NCBI GenBank assembly: GCA_964590725.1
Contig: CAZPWF010000030.1
Location: 1 to 8,225 of the forward strand
Direction of reading: 5' to 3'
DNA: 8,225 nucleotides
DNA from: CAZPWF01 sp964590725
GTDB taxonomy: Bacteria > Patescibacteriota > Saccharimonadia > Saccharimonadales > JACQNP01
Position 1 is the stretch's first letter, and each line of letters begins with the position of its first letter. The notes under the pieces were generated by a model that saw only the letters and a list, made by a program, of their open reading frames with translations, had not been told where the DNA came from and ran no database searches. This document shows positions 1 through 4,579 of the stretch, in pieces. The position numbers were made by a program, and so were the translations under genes.

Positions 1-88
1 TGGCGGAGAGGGAGGGATTCGAACCCTCGAAGCCTTGCGGCTTACCGCTTTTCGAGAGCGGCCAGTTCAACCACTCCTGCACCTCTCC
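1..88 (-). tRNA. tRNA-Ser(CGA)
   Basis: On the minus strand the sequence folds as a class II tRNA. The 7-bp acceptor is GGAGAGG/CCTCTCC, the discriminator is G, and CCA is encoded in the gene. The anticodon stem CCGCT/AGCGG closes the loop CTCGAAA, giving anticodon CGA, which reads the serine codon UCG. The long variable arm (AAGCC-GCAA-GGCTT) and the GGTTCGAATCC T-arm are typical of tRNA-Ser. The gene is complete although its CCA lies on the first bases of the window. Its T-arm and acceptor are almost identical to those of the tRNA-Ser(TGA) further along. Confidence 0.96.
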
Positions 89-98
89 ATGTTAGTTA

Positions 99-128
99 AT
101 CATACCCTAACCTCTGTTTTTTTGACAA
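99..128 (-). promoter_or_regulatory. promoter of tRNA-Ser(CGA)
   Basis: Minus-strand TTGTCA (128-123), an 18-bp spacer and TATGAT (104-99) place the start near 92, about 4 nt before the mature tRNA 5' end. The element is back to back with the promoter of the membrane protein/PadR unit. Confidence 0.6.
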
Positions 129-143
129 ATTTATAAAAAACAT

Positions 144-172
144 TTGACGTAGTATTCCATAGGTACTATACT
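144..172 (+). promoter_or_regulatory. promoter with inverted repeat, membrane protein/PadR unit
   Basis: TTGACG (144-149), a 17-bp spacer and TATACT (167-172) form a near-consensus sigma-70-type promoter. A perfect inverted repeat TAGTA-N9-TACTA (150-154 and 164-168) fills the spacer and touches the -10. A repressor bound there would block polymerase. The obvious candidate is the PadR-type protein encoded in the same unit, since PadR proteins usually repress their own operon. The promoter is seen directly; the operator role is inferred. Confidence 0.65.
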
Positions 173-202
173 CTCTGTGCACTACTAACACAGGAGAACG
201 TA

Positions 203-676
203 ATGACACCAAATCAACTTAAAGCAATTGTAGCTGGCGTGCGACCTAAAGAACGAGGGCGCCTAGTAGCTATGAACGTCGGTCTTGTCATATTAACGGT
301 AATGGGCGTTGCTGCATTATCAATTAACTTTTGGTTGGCTGTTTTTATATTTCTAGTATCTGTGATTTTGGAGAGGTACTCAAAAAGATACTTTTCGAAT
401 GATCCTAGGATAATCTCGATGGCGGTTACTGGCTGGGTTCTTATATTCGTATGTTTTGGGCTAGGACTATATATGTATATAAATCCATCGCCATTAGCTA
501 ACTATTTTACTTACGGCTCAGCCGATGCCACTGATTTAATGATTATTAGATACTTCTTAGGTTCAGTTTTCTTGATGCTTATTCCAGTTATCTATCGCCA
601 GTATTATTTAGATATAAAAAATGGTTTACGATCAAAGAAAGTGAAGGGCATGAAACCAGATGAACTCTTCAAGTAA
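203..676 (+). CDS. four-TM membrane protein of unknown function, paired with PadR regulator
   Basis: This 157-residue protein is not one I recognise. Hydrophobic segments lie at about residues 22-40, 42-57, 70-92 and 112-132, separated by short polar loops. The N-terminus (PNQLKAIVAGVRPKERGR) and the C-terminus (GLRSKKVKGMKPDELFK) are basic and probably cytoplasmic, so an even number of membrane passes fits. The start is supported by AGGAGA (192-197) with 5-6 nt to ATG and by the promoter directly upstream. The gene overlaps the next one by 17 nt, so the two are almost certainly co-transcribed and translationally coupled. Small membrane proteins next to PadR regulators are common in Gram-positive stress or envelope-response pairs, although there the regulator usually comes first. 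A role in envelope or membrane-stress response is therefore only a guess from context. Confidence 0.85.
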   Translation: MTPNQLKAIVAGVRPKERGRLVAMNVGLVILTVMGVAALSINFWLAVFIFLVSVILERYSKRYFSNDPRIISMAVTGWVLIFVCFGLGLYMYINPSPLANYFTYGSADATDLMIIRYFLGSVFLMLIPVIYRQYYLDIKNGLRSKKVKGMKPDELFK

Positions 677-1055
677 ATTAACAGATGATTACGAACGAAA
701 ACTGCTTGACGGCTGGGAAGATGTTTATAAAAAAGGACAGTTAACCATGTGGGTTTTATTGGCGCTTAGCGAAAATAACAAACACATGAATCAAATTAAA
801 GATTATATCGAAACCATGACAAACAACACACTAGTTGTTGATGACCAAAGTATGTACCGTGCGCTTCGCAGATACGATAATGCAGAACTGGTAAGTTTCA
901 CTAATATGCCTAGCCAAAGTGGTCCAGATCTAAAGGTGTACGCAATCACCGATACAGGCAGAAGAGTCCTGACAAAATTTATAGAACGCAATATCACAGG
1001 AGTATTTTTACATCCATCAGTAAAATCAATGTTAATCAGTCTTGTAAATAAATGA
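660..1055 (+). CDS. PadR-family winged-helix transcriptional regulator
   Basis: This 131-residue protein fits the PadR N-terminal winged-helix fold. Helix 1 is around KKGQLTMWVLLAL (24-36); the helix-turn-helix is around HMNQIKDYIE (42-51) and DDQSMYRALRRYDNAELV (61-78); the wing is SGPDLKVYAITDTGRRVL (87-104). PadR proteins bind DNA as dimers and mostly repress their own operon together with a membrane or transporter gene. The long PadR C-terminal dimerisation helix is short here (about residues 105-131), as in the small PadR-s2 type. The start codon lies inside the upstream membrane-protein gene, which suggests translational coupling; only a weak AAGGG precedes it. The gene ends one base before the assembly gap, with its stop codon intact, so it is complete. 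Its likely operator is the inverted repeat in the promoter of this unit. Confidence 0.85.
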   Translation: MNSSSKLTDDYERKLLDGWEDVYKKGQLTMWVLLALSENNKHMNQIKDYIETMTNNTLVVDDQSMYRALRRYDNAELVSFTNMPSQSGPDLKVYAITDTGRRVLTKFIERNITGVFLHPSVKSMLISLVNK

Positions 1056-1056
1056 C

Positions 1057-1156
1057 NNNNNNNNNNNNNNNNNNNNNNNNNNNNNNNNNNNNNNNNNNNN
1101 NNNNNNNNNNNNNNNNNNNNNNNNNNNNNNNNNNNNNNNNNNNNNNNNNNNNNNNN
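1057..1156. other. assembly gap (100 N)
   Basis: Exactly 100 undetermined bases, the usual placeholder for a scaffold gap of unknown size. It lies between the stop codons of two convergent genes, so no visible coding sequence is cut. Anything between them, such as a terminator, repeat or small gene, is unseen, and adjacency across it rests on scaffolding only. Confidence 0.97.
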
Positions 1157-1161
1157 GACTG

Positions 1162-1797
1162 TTATCTATTTGATATTCGGGAAATTATCGGAGTCTTTTG
1201 TATCCATTTTTTGGTAGCTATTAAGTCAACCATCGCCGTAGCGACTGCGTCCCGATTAATTGTCGCCCAAGGCTTAGGCAATTTATTACTAAGTAAGTAC
1301 TTTTTATGGCCTTTTTCGTTCATGACCGGCGAACGCAATACAGTCCATTCAAGATTACTATCCTCAAGCATATGAATGTGAAGTTCACCATCTTTTAAAA
1401 CCTTACCCGCAATAAACCCAAACAAAGTACGTGACAGGTAATTAACAATACCAACCTTGTCACCGGATGCGTGAGCGTCGGCACCCGTCAACGAAATAAT
1501 TCGCTTAATATTCTCTGCTTCCATGGCTGGAATAATGTTTTTCATCCCGGCAGATAAAATGTCTTTTGTTTTTGTCCCCCAACTACCCAGCGTACTTATA
1601 ACTACATCACTGCCTTTGAGGGCCTGTAATACATTGTCATAGTTTTTCACGTTACCTTGAATAACTTTTAAATTAATATGATCGAGGAATGGTGAGCTTC
1701 CGAATACAAAAGCAGTGACGATATTGCCTCGCACCAAAAGCTCCGCAACAACTTTTTGTCCCACCTTACCCGAAGCGCCAAAAACTACAACATTCAT
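1162..1797 (-). CDS. NAD(P)-binding atypical SDR / NmrA-like protein
   Basis: This 211-residue protein has a Rossmann fold. It begins with MNVVVFGASGKVG, where the glycine motif G7-A-S-G10-x-x-G13 binds the dinucleotide. A second acidic strand-end (VIQGNVKNYDNVLQALKGSDVVIST, 45-69) and LEDSNLEWTVLRSPVMNE (144-161) are typical of the NAD(P)H-binding family related to NmrA, biliverdin reductase B and YwnB. The classical SDR catalytic Tyr-x-x-x-Lys is not evident, which fits this atypical subgroup; members act as flavin or quinone reductases, or as redox sensors without catalysis. The substrate cannot be told. The ATG overlaps the stop of the rhodanese gene by 4 nt (ATGA), indicating coupling in one operon. 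The gene is complete, with its stop just inside the edge of the assembly gap. Confidence 0.88.
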   Translation of the reverse strand: MNVVVFGASGKVGQKVVAELLVRGNIVTAFVFGSSPFLDHINLKVIQGNVKNYDNVLQALKGSDVVISTLGSWGTKTKDILSAGMKNIIPAMEAENIKRIISLTGADAHASGDKVGIVNYLSRTLFGFIAGKVLKDGELHIHMLEDSNLEWTVLRSPVMNEKGHKKYLLSNKLPKPWATINRDAVATAMVDLIATKKWIQKTPIISRISNR

Positions 1798-2054
1798 GCT
1801 GTGTTTAATAATTTCTCAACATTTCGCTGATCTATACCGTTACTTACGCTTTTATAGCCCAAATTATCTACAATACTCTTAGCCATGCCAGACCGATTTC
1901 CAGTTCTACAATACAAAATAAGTGGCGTGTCCTTATCAGTAACAACTGTGACGATTTTTCTCTGTATTTCGCCTAAGGGTATATTTATAGCACCCGCAAC
2001 GTGCCCAGAAGCAAACTCGCTCGGTTCTCTTACATCAATAACTGTCGGCTTCAT
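1794..2054 (-). CDS. single-domain rhodanese-like sulfurtransferase
   Basis: From ATG at 2054 this is an 86-residue single rhodanese domain. It opens with the strand VIDVREPSEFASGHVAGAINIP (5-26) and has the active-site loop CRTGNR (49-54), with Cys49 as the persulfide-forming residue. Such proteins (GlpE/PspE-like) move sulfane sulfur between thiosulfate or persulfides and cellular thiols in the cytoplasm. The usual final Gly-Gly motif is replaced by SNGID. An in-frame GTG at 2072 would add six residues, but the domain starts right at the ATG and neither start has a good Shine-Dalgarno. Minus-strand TATTAT (2068-2063) sits 8 nt before the ATG and could give a nearly leaderless transcript. 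The gene lies between the PH-domain gene and the SDR gene. A redox or sulfur-stress pairing with the SDR is plausible but inferred. Confidence 0.88.
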   Translation of the reverse strand: MKPTVIDVREPSEFASGHVAGAINIPLGEIQRKIVTVVTDKDTPLILYCRTGNRSGMAKSIVDNLGYKSVSNGIDQRNVEKLLNTA

Positions 2055-2082
2055 ACGAACTAATAATACCACCGCTAACTAT

Positions 2083-2676
2083 CTAGGGTGTATGGAACTT
2101 AGAAACTTTTCGACGCATAAATGACGGATTACTTGCATAAGAGTTGTTCGTGTTCATCTTGTAATTAACACGTTCCCATACTTGGCGGTTTACAGGCAGA
2201 AGTCCTTTTGCTTGTTCGCCAGTAAGCTTACCATCATCAAGCATGCTTAACATGTTACTGTCTTCAGCATCTTGAGGTGCTTGCTGCTGTCTAATCTCTG
2301 AAATTCTCTGTTGAAGGTAAGATGTAGCTTCGCGCAAATGCTGTTTTCTATAACTGTTAAACCAAATTTCTTTGCTAAACGAATTAGCATGCAATATTGC
2401 GTCCATTAAACGATGTGAGTAATTAATTTCTGAAACCATGTCGTATCTCATATCTTCTACCGCGAGAAAGAAGGGTTTTTTATCAATAATGAGCATCCTC
2501 TGATCTGTGGCACAAAGCAATGCAAAGCCACCCTCATACCTACCGCTCACCACGTATTTAATCACCTCACCCTCTACTATCACACGAGGAAGTTCTCGAA
2601 CTTCGGGTCGCACCCAAAAAGGCAGGTCACTGTTGATTGCGTCCAGTTGAGCTTTTATAACCTTTGGATCTACCAT
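2083..2676 (-). CDS. bacterial PH-domain (YokE-like) protein
   Basis: This 197-residue protein has a central segment (VEGEVIKYVVSGRYEGGFALLCATDQRMLIIDKKP, about 34-68, on to VSEINYSHR) with the strand pattern of bacterial pleckstrin-homology domains of the YokE/bPH type: 'gE.i...v.g.y.g...ll..TdqRlli.dk'. The C-terminal third is polar, Gln/Asn-rich and probably helical (EATSYLQQRISEIRQQQ, then MLSMLDDGKLTGEQAKGLL). The latter loosely resembles a SHOCT-type short helical module often paired with such PH domains, but the match is weak. There is no signal peptide or membrane segment, so it is likely cytoplasmic. The start is firm: GGAGGG lies 5 nt before ATG, preceded by a promoter. It heads a three-gene minus-strand unit and is divergent from the CRP-like gene. 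Its biochemical role is unknown. Confidence 0.78.
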   Translation of the reverse strand: MVDPKVIKAQLDAINSDLPFWVRPEVRELPRVIVEGEVIKYVVSGRYEGGFALLCATDQRMLIIDKKPFFLAVEDMRYDMVSEINYSHRLMDAILHANSFSKEIWFNSYRKQHLREATSYLQQRISEIRQQQAPQDAEDSNMLSMLDDGKLTGEQAKGLLPVNRQVWERVNYKMNTNNSYASNPSFMRRKVSKFHTP

Positions 2677-2698
2677 GTCACCCTCCTTTTCACGTTTC

Positions 2699-2727
2699 TA
2701 TATACACTGTACGTCCACAATTACCAA
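2699..2727 (-). promoter_or_regulatory. promoter of the PH-domain gene, with a dyad on its -35
   Basis: Minus-strand TTGGTA (2727-2722), a 17-bp spacer and TATATA (2704-2699). A perfect dyad ACAATT-ACC-AATTGT (2717-2731) covers the -35 hexamer and could be an operator. It differs from the CRP-like box about 30 bp further on. Confidence 0.5.
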
Positions 2728-2756
2728 TTGTCTGTTAACCTACTCACCAATTAAAC

Positions 2757-2770
2757 GTGATTTATATCAC
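2757..2770 (+). promoter_or_regulatory. CRP-like operator in the regulator's own promoter
   Basis: GTGA-TTTATA-TCAC is a perfect dyad matching the CRP half-site pattern TGTGA-N6-TCACA in all but the first base. It is centred at 2763.5, about 40 bp before the -10-like AATAAT (2801-2806) and about 50 bp before the ATG of the CRP/FNR-type gene, a position suited to autoregulation. The same core TGATTTATATCAC recurs at 3684-3697. Confidence 0.6.
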
Positions 2771-2812
2771 AGCGCATTAGTTCGACCACTAAATGTGTGT
2801 AATAATACTTCT

Positions 2813-3463
2813 ATGCTGGCAAGTAACAACGACGTACAGCCACTAGTAGATGCATTCAAAAAAGGCACACTACTTACTTATCGGAAGGGTGAGTTTATTA
2901 TCCGCCCCGGCGAGACGCCCAGCGCCGTATACTTCATAGAAAGTGGGCTGGTAAAAGCGTACAACATCACCAAATACGGTGAAGAAAACCTCCTGATTAT
3001 CCGAAAGGAACAGGAGGTTTTTCCTATGATATGGGCTATTTCTGGGCAAGAAAAAAGCGTCATCTACCAGACGCTTGCTCCTACAAAAGTATATCGACTA
3101 AGCCGTGAGGATTATTTGCAGTTCTTAGGCTCCGAGCCCAAAGCAATGTCAATAATACTAGACCTGACAGTAGAAATGTATCGTATCCACTCGGAGCGAA
3201 TCATGAATCTTGGATATAGAACAGTTAGAGAAAGACTGGTTTCATTTCTATACACGCTTGCAAAAAGATTTGGCAAAAAAACAAAAGATGGAACAGTCAT
3301 AGATGTTCCATTGCGACAACAAGACATCGCTAGCTCGATCAACGCCACACGCGAAACAACAGGCAGGGAATTATCCTACCTCGCGAGAAATGACATCATA
3401 AAACAAAAGGACCACCTGATCATCATTCCGGACATCGATAAACTAAGGTCGTTCTTCGAGTAG
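2813..3463 (+). CDS. CRP/FNR-family transcriptional regulator
   Basis: 216 residues. The N-terminal half is a cyclic-nucleotide-binding-like jelly roll (RKGEFIIRPGETPSAVYFIESGLVKAYNITKYGEE, 24-58). A long dimerisation helix follows (about 108-135), then a winged helix with DIASSINATRETTGRELSYL (171-190). The recognition helix carries Arg180-Glu181-x-x-Gly184-Arg185, the same residues CRP uses to read TGTGA, and a matching box lies in its own promoter. The phosphate-binding 'FGE...RSA' loop of true cAMP binders is missing (residues 77-90 read AISGQEKSVIYQTL). There is no cysteine, so it is neither a canonical cAMP receptor nor an Fe-S FNR; its ligand is unknown. ATG 2813 was chosen because the domain starts just after it; the upstream open frame is promoter DNA. 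No Shine-Dalgarno is present, and AATAAT 6 nt before the ATG suggests a leaderless mRNA. Confidence 0.92.
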   Translation: MLASNNDVQPLVDAFKKGTLLTYRKGEFIIRPGETPSAVYFIESGLVKAYNITKYGEENLLIIRKEQEVFPMIWAISGQEKSVIYQTLAPTKVYRLSREDYLQFLGSEPKAMSIILDLTVEMYRIHSERIMNLGYRTVRERLVSFLYTLAKRFGKKTKDGTVIDVPLRQQDIASSINATRETTGRELSYLARNDIIKQKDHLIIIPDIDKLRSFFE

Positions 3464-3478
3464 CCCAAATAATTTGGG
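3464..3478. other. short perfect dyad after the regulator gene
   Basis: CCCAAAT-A-ATTTGGG follows the stop codon directly. It can form a hairpin but has no U-tract on either strand, so I do not call it a terminator. It may stabilise the 3' end of the transcript. Confidence 0.4.
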
Positions 3479-3683
3479 AGCAAACGAACTTAAACATAGC
3501 ATGCACATTCATATCTACACGCCTTAGTAGGCGATAAACTGGCGCCATGTTTCTGTTTTTTGTTGTACCTGAGCTTGTCGAATAAATCGACGAAATATTC
3601 TAAACACCTTCGTTTCCTCCCTTCCAGCAACATAATATCAACTGCAAGATAGAGTAAGTAGGTAATAGGTCACACGATCGATA

Positions 3684-3697
3684 TGATTTATATCACA
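3684..3697. promoter_or_regulatory. second CRP-like box, in the gap between two convergent genes
   Basis: TGATTTATATCACA repeats the core of the box upstream of the regulator gene. It lies between the 3' ends of that gene and yggT, where no promoter would be expected. It may serve a small transcript: on the plus strand TACTAT (3728-3733) lies at the same 40-bp distance as in the regulator promoter; on the minus strand TGATATTAT (3640-3632) precedes a possible 27-codon frame at 3607-3524. The remainder of this 266-nt gap shows no recognisable gene. Confidence 0.45.
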
Positions 3698-3729
3698 ACT
3701 TGAACAGATACGTCCCACTAGAGGCTTTA

Positions 3730-4113
3730 CTATTTTTTGGTAGAGACCATGTCTTCAAGCTCTGTTTCGTGCTTGATAATCTTTGACGTAATGTAGGTGA
3801 TGAGCGCATGAAGTGCCATCGCAAGAACAAAATATATAATAATTGCGAATAGGGCCGAGGTGCTAAAGTAGCCGGTTTCAGAAACCTTATGTGCAGGGAA
3901 TATGCCTCTAAAAGGAGCAAGAAACTCAGCAGCAACATTATAAATAAATTTGGTGAACGCTACGTCGGGATTTGCTCCAAAAAGTAACAATACAAAACCA
4001 ATCGACAAGAAAACTGTTGCAATAATAGTGTATGCATATACCGCGTAGGTTACTATACGAGCAATTTTTGTGAAAATTAATTGGGTATCGGTTGGTTCTT
4101 GACTCTTAGCCAT
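3730..4113 (-). CDS. yggT: YggT-family membrane protein
   Basis: This 127-residue protein has the YggT pattern. A hydrophobic segment lies at about 17-46, followed by the amphipathic signature FTKFIYNVAAEFLAPFRGIFP (53-73, with the Pro-Phe-Arg-x-Ile-Phe-Pro core), then a second long hydrophobic segment, ALFAIIIYFVLAMALHALITYIT (87-109). The tail is charged and cytoplasmic. YggT proteins are inner-membrane proteins linked to cell division or envelope functions in several bacteria (the gene lies near ftsZ/divIVA in Gram-positives) and to osmotic tolerance in E. coli; the biochemistry is unresolved. Here it is a single-gene unit with an extended -10 promoter and AAGGAG 7 nt before ATG, so the start is firm. 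No clear terminator follows its stop. Confidence 0.9.
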   Translation of the reverse strand: MAKSQEPTDTQLIFTKIARIVTYAVYAYTIIATVFLSIGFVLLLFGANPDVAFTKFIYNVAAEFLAPFRGIFPAHKVSETGYFSTSALFAIIIYFVLAMALHALITYITSKIIKHETELEDMVSTKK

Positions 4114-4140
4114 GATTTAACTCCTTATTTTATAGAACAA

Positions 4141-4149
4141 AGTATAGCA
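4141..4149 (-). promoter_or_regulatory. extended -10 promoter of yggT
   Basis: Minus-strand TGCTATACT (TGn plus TATACT) predicts a start near 4134 and a 21-nt leader containing AAGGAG (4126-4121). There is no good -35, as expected for an extended -10. The same nonamer precedes the tRNA-Arg gene. Confidence 0.6.
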
Positions 4150-4174
4150 GAACAGATGAAAATGACCATAAATT

Positions 4175-4196
4175 AAAAAACCTAGTTTTAGCTAGG
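4175..4196 (-). terminator. weak intrinsic terminator beyond the split tRNA fragment
   Basis: On the minus strand CCTAG-CTAAAA-CTAGG is followed by TTTTTT. The 5-bp stem is short. It lies 8 nt after the CCA of the duplicated tRNA 3' end, the spacing expected if it was the original terminator of tRNA-Arg before the duplication. Confidence 0.5.
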
Positions 4197-4204
4197 AATT
4201 TAAT

Positions 4205-4226
4205 TTGGTACACCCGGCAGGATTTG
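4205..4226. repeat. 22-nt direct repeat of the tRNA-Arg 3' end
   Basis: The 22 bases here are identical to 4382-4403, which is the 3' end of the intact tRNA-Arg (half of the T-loop, the T-stem 3' strand, the acceptor 3' strand and CCA, plus one flanking base). The pair is 177 bp apart. Such duplication of a tRNA 3' end is the usual footprint of site-specific integration into a tRNA gene. The 155 bp between the copies is far too short for a mobile element with an integrase, so this would be a remnant or a non-autonomous element. Confidence 0.85.
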
Positions 4227-4320
4227 GTCACGTCCCGCGACCCCGTCGCAACGTCTTTGCAAACAAGTTTGCAAGGGTTGACTCCCTTGCGAATTGCCAC
4301 AGGCAATTCTCACCTACGAC
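4205..4320 (-). pseudogene. tRNA-Arg 3'-half copy with T-loop split by a hairpin array
   Basis: Reading the minus strand, GTCGTAGGT (4320-4312) matches the variable-loop/T-stem 5' side of the neighbouring tRNA-Arg. About 85 nt later the text resumes with CAAATCC and the whole acceptor end to CCA (4226-4206). The break falls within the T-loop. The insert is almost wholly hairpins (plus-strand coordinates): 4291-4298/4302-4309 (8 bp), 4271-4277/4284-4290 (7 bp), 4257-4264/4267-4274 (8 bp, competing with the previous one), and 4237-4241/4245-4249 flanked by ACGT/ACGT. No D-arm, anticodon arm or acceptor 5' strand is present, so it cannot be a functional tRNA. It could be a decayed copy, an attachment-site remnant or a structured RNA. 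Confidence 0.7.
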
Positions 4321-4344
4321 ATTAAGGTCGATTCAGTCAAATAG

Positions 4345-4386
4345 ACCAATGAAAAAGCCGGTCTATTGACCGGCCCTTTCATTGGT
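4345..4386 (-). terminator. 19-bp hairpin terminator of tRNA-Arg that includes its ACCA end
   Basis: The core is GCCGGTC-AATA-GACCGGC followed by TTTTT on the minus strand, a clear intrinsic terminator. The pairing extends outward: 4345-4363 pairs with 4368-4386 over 19 bp with only two G-U pairs. The outer arm contains the discriminator and CCA of tRNA-Arg, so the primary transcript can hide the tRNA 3' end in the terminator stem. Confidence 0.85.
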
Positions 4387-4459
4387 ACACCCGGCAGGAT
4401 TTGAACCTACGACCTTTGGCTCCGCAAGCCAACGCTCTATCCAGCTGAGCTACGGGTGC
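4383..4459 (-). tRNA. tRNA-Arg(GCG)
   Basis: A 77-nt cloverleaf on the minus strand. The acceptor is GCACCCG/CGGGTGT (first pair G-U), the discriminator is A, and CCA is encoded. The D-arm is GCTC-AGCTGGATA-GAGC with A20, an arginine identity base. The anticodon stem TTGGC/GCCAA closes the loop TTGCGGA, giving anticodon GCG; the T-arm is GTAGG-TTCAAAT-CCTGC. It reads CGC and CGU. The body closely resembles bacterial tRNA-Arg(ACG), but the wobble base is G rather than the A that TadA converts to inosine. It is transcribed from 4478-4491 and ends in the hairpin above. Confidence 0.95.
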
Positions 4460-4477
4460 ATAAAAACAACAGGGGAA

Positions 4478-4491
4478 AGTATAGCATTATA
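4478..4491 (-). promoter_or_regulatory. promoter of tRNA-Arg(GCG)
   Basis: Two overlapping minus-strand -10 elements, TATAAT (4491-4486) and the extended -10 TGCTATACT (4486-4478), predict starts near 4479 or 4471, 12-20 nt before the tRNA. No clear -35 is visible. Confidence 0.5.
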
Positions 4492-4544
4492 CAGGGGTAA
4501 TTACCAGAACTACGCAGTAAGATTATTAATATATGGCCAGGTTT

Positions 4545-4572
4545 TTGTTATTTCTGTGTTTTAGTATATCAT
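4545..4572 (+). promoter_or_regulatory. promoter of the cupin-like gene, probably leaderless
   Basis: TTGTTA (4545-4550), a 16-bp spacer and TATCAT (4567-4572) place the start near 4579, one base before the ATG at 4580. There is no Shine-Dalgarno. Confidence 0.5.
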
Positions 4573-4579
4573 AACCATC

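Noticed and set aside
1052..1375. Open frame running through the N gap
   Set aside because: It exists only because N codons are not stops; the rest is antisense to the SDR gene.
2675..2812. N-terminal extension of the CRP/FNR-type regulator
   Set aside because: This stretch holds the divergent promoters and the CRP-like box; the conserved domain starts just after ATG 2813.
3464..3478. Terminator for the CRP/FNR-type gene
   Set aside because: A perfect dyad, but no U-tract on either side.
3693..3938. Minus-strand 81-residue frame overlapping yggT
   Set aside because: Out-of-frame shadow of the YggT gene.
4227..4311. tmRNA, SRP RNA or a tRNA with an intron
   Set aside because: No tag-peptide frame, no SRP core motif (GGAAGCAG-like), and no D-arm, anticodon arm or acceptor 5' strand upstream, so no complete tRNA can be restored by removing the insert.
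4227..4311. CRISPR repeats
   Set aside because: The hairpins differ in sequence and spacing; there is no repeated unit with spacers.
4382..4564. Plus-strand open frame reading HPAGFEPTTFGSASQR...
   Set aside because: It is the antisense of tRNA-Arg(GCG), a well-known spurious ORF type.
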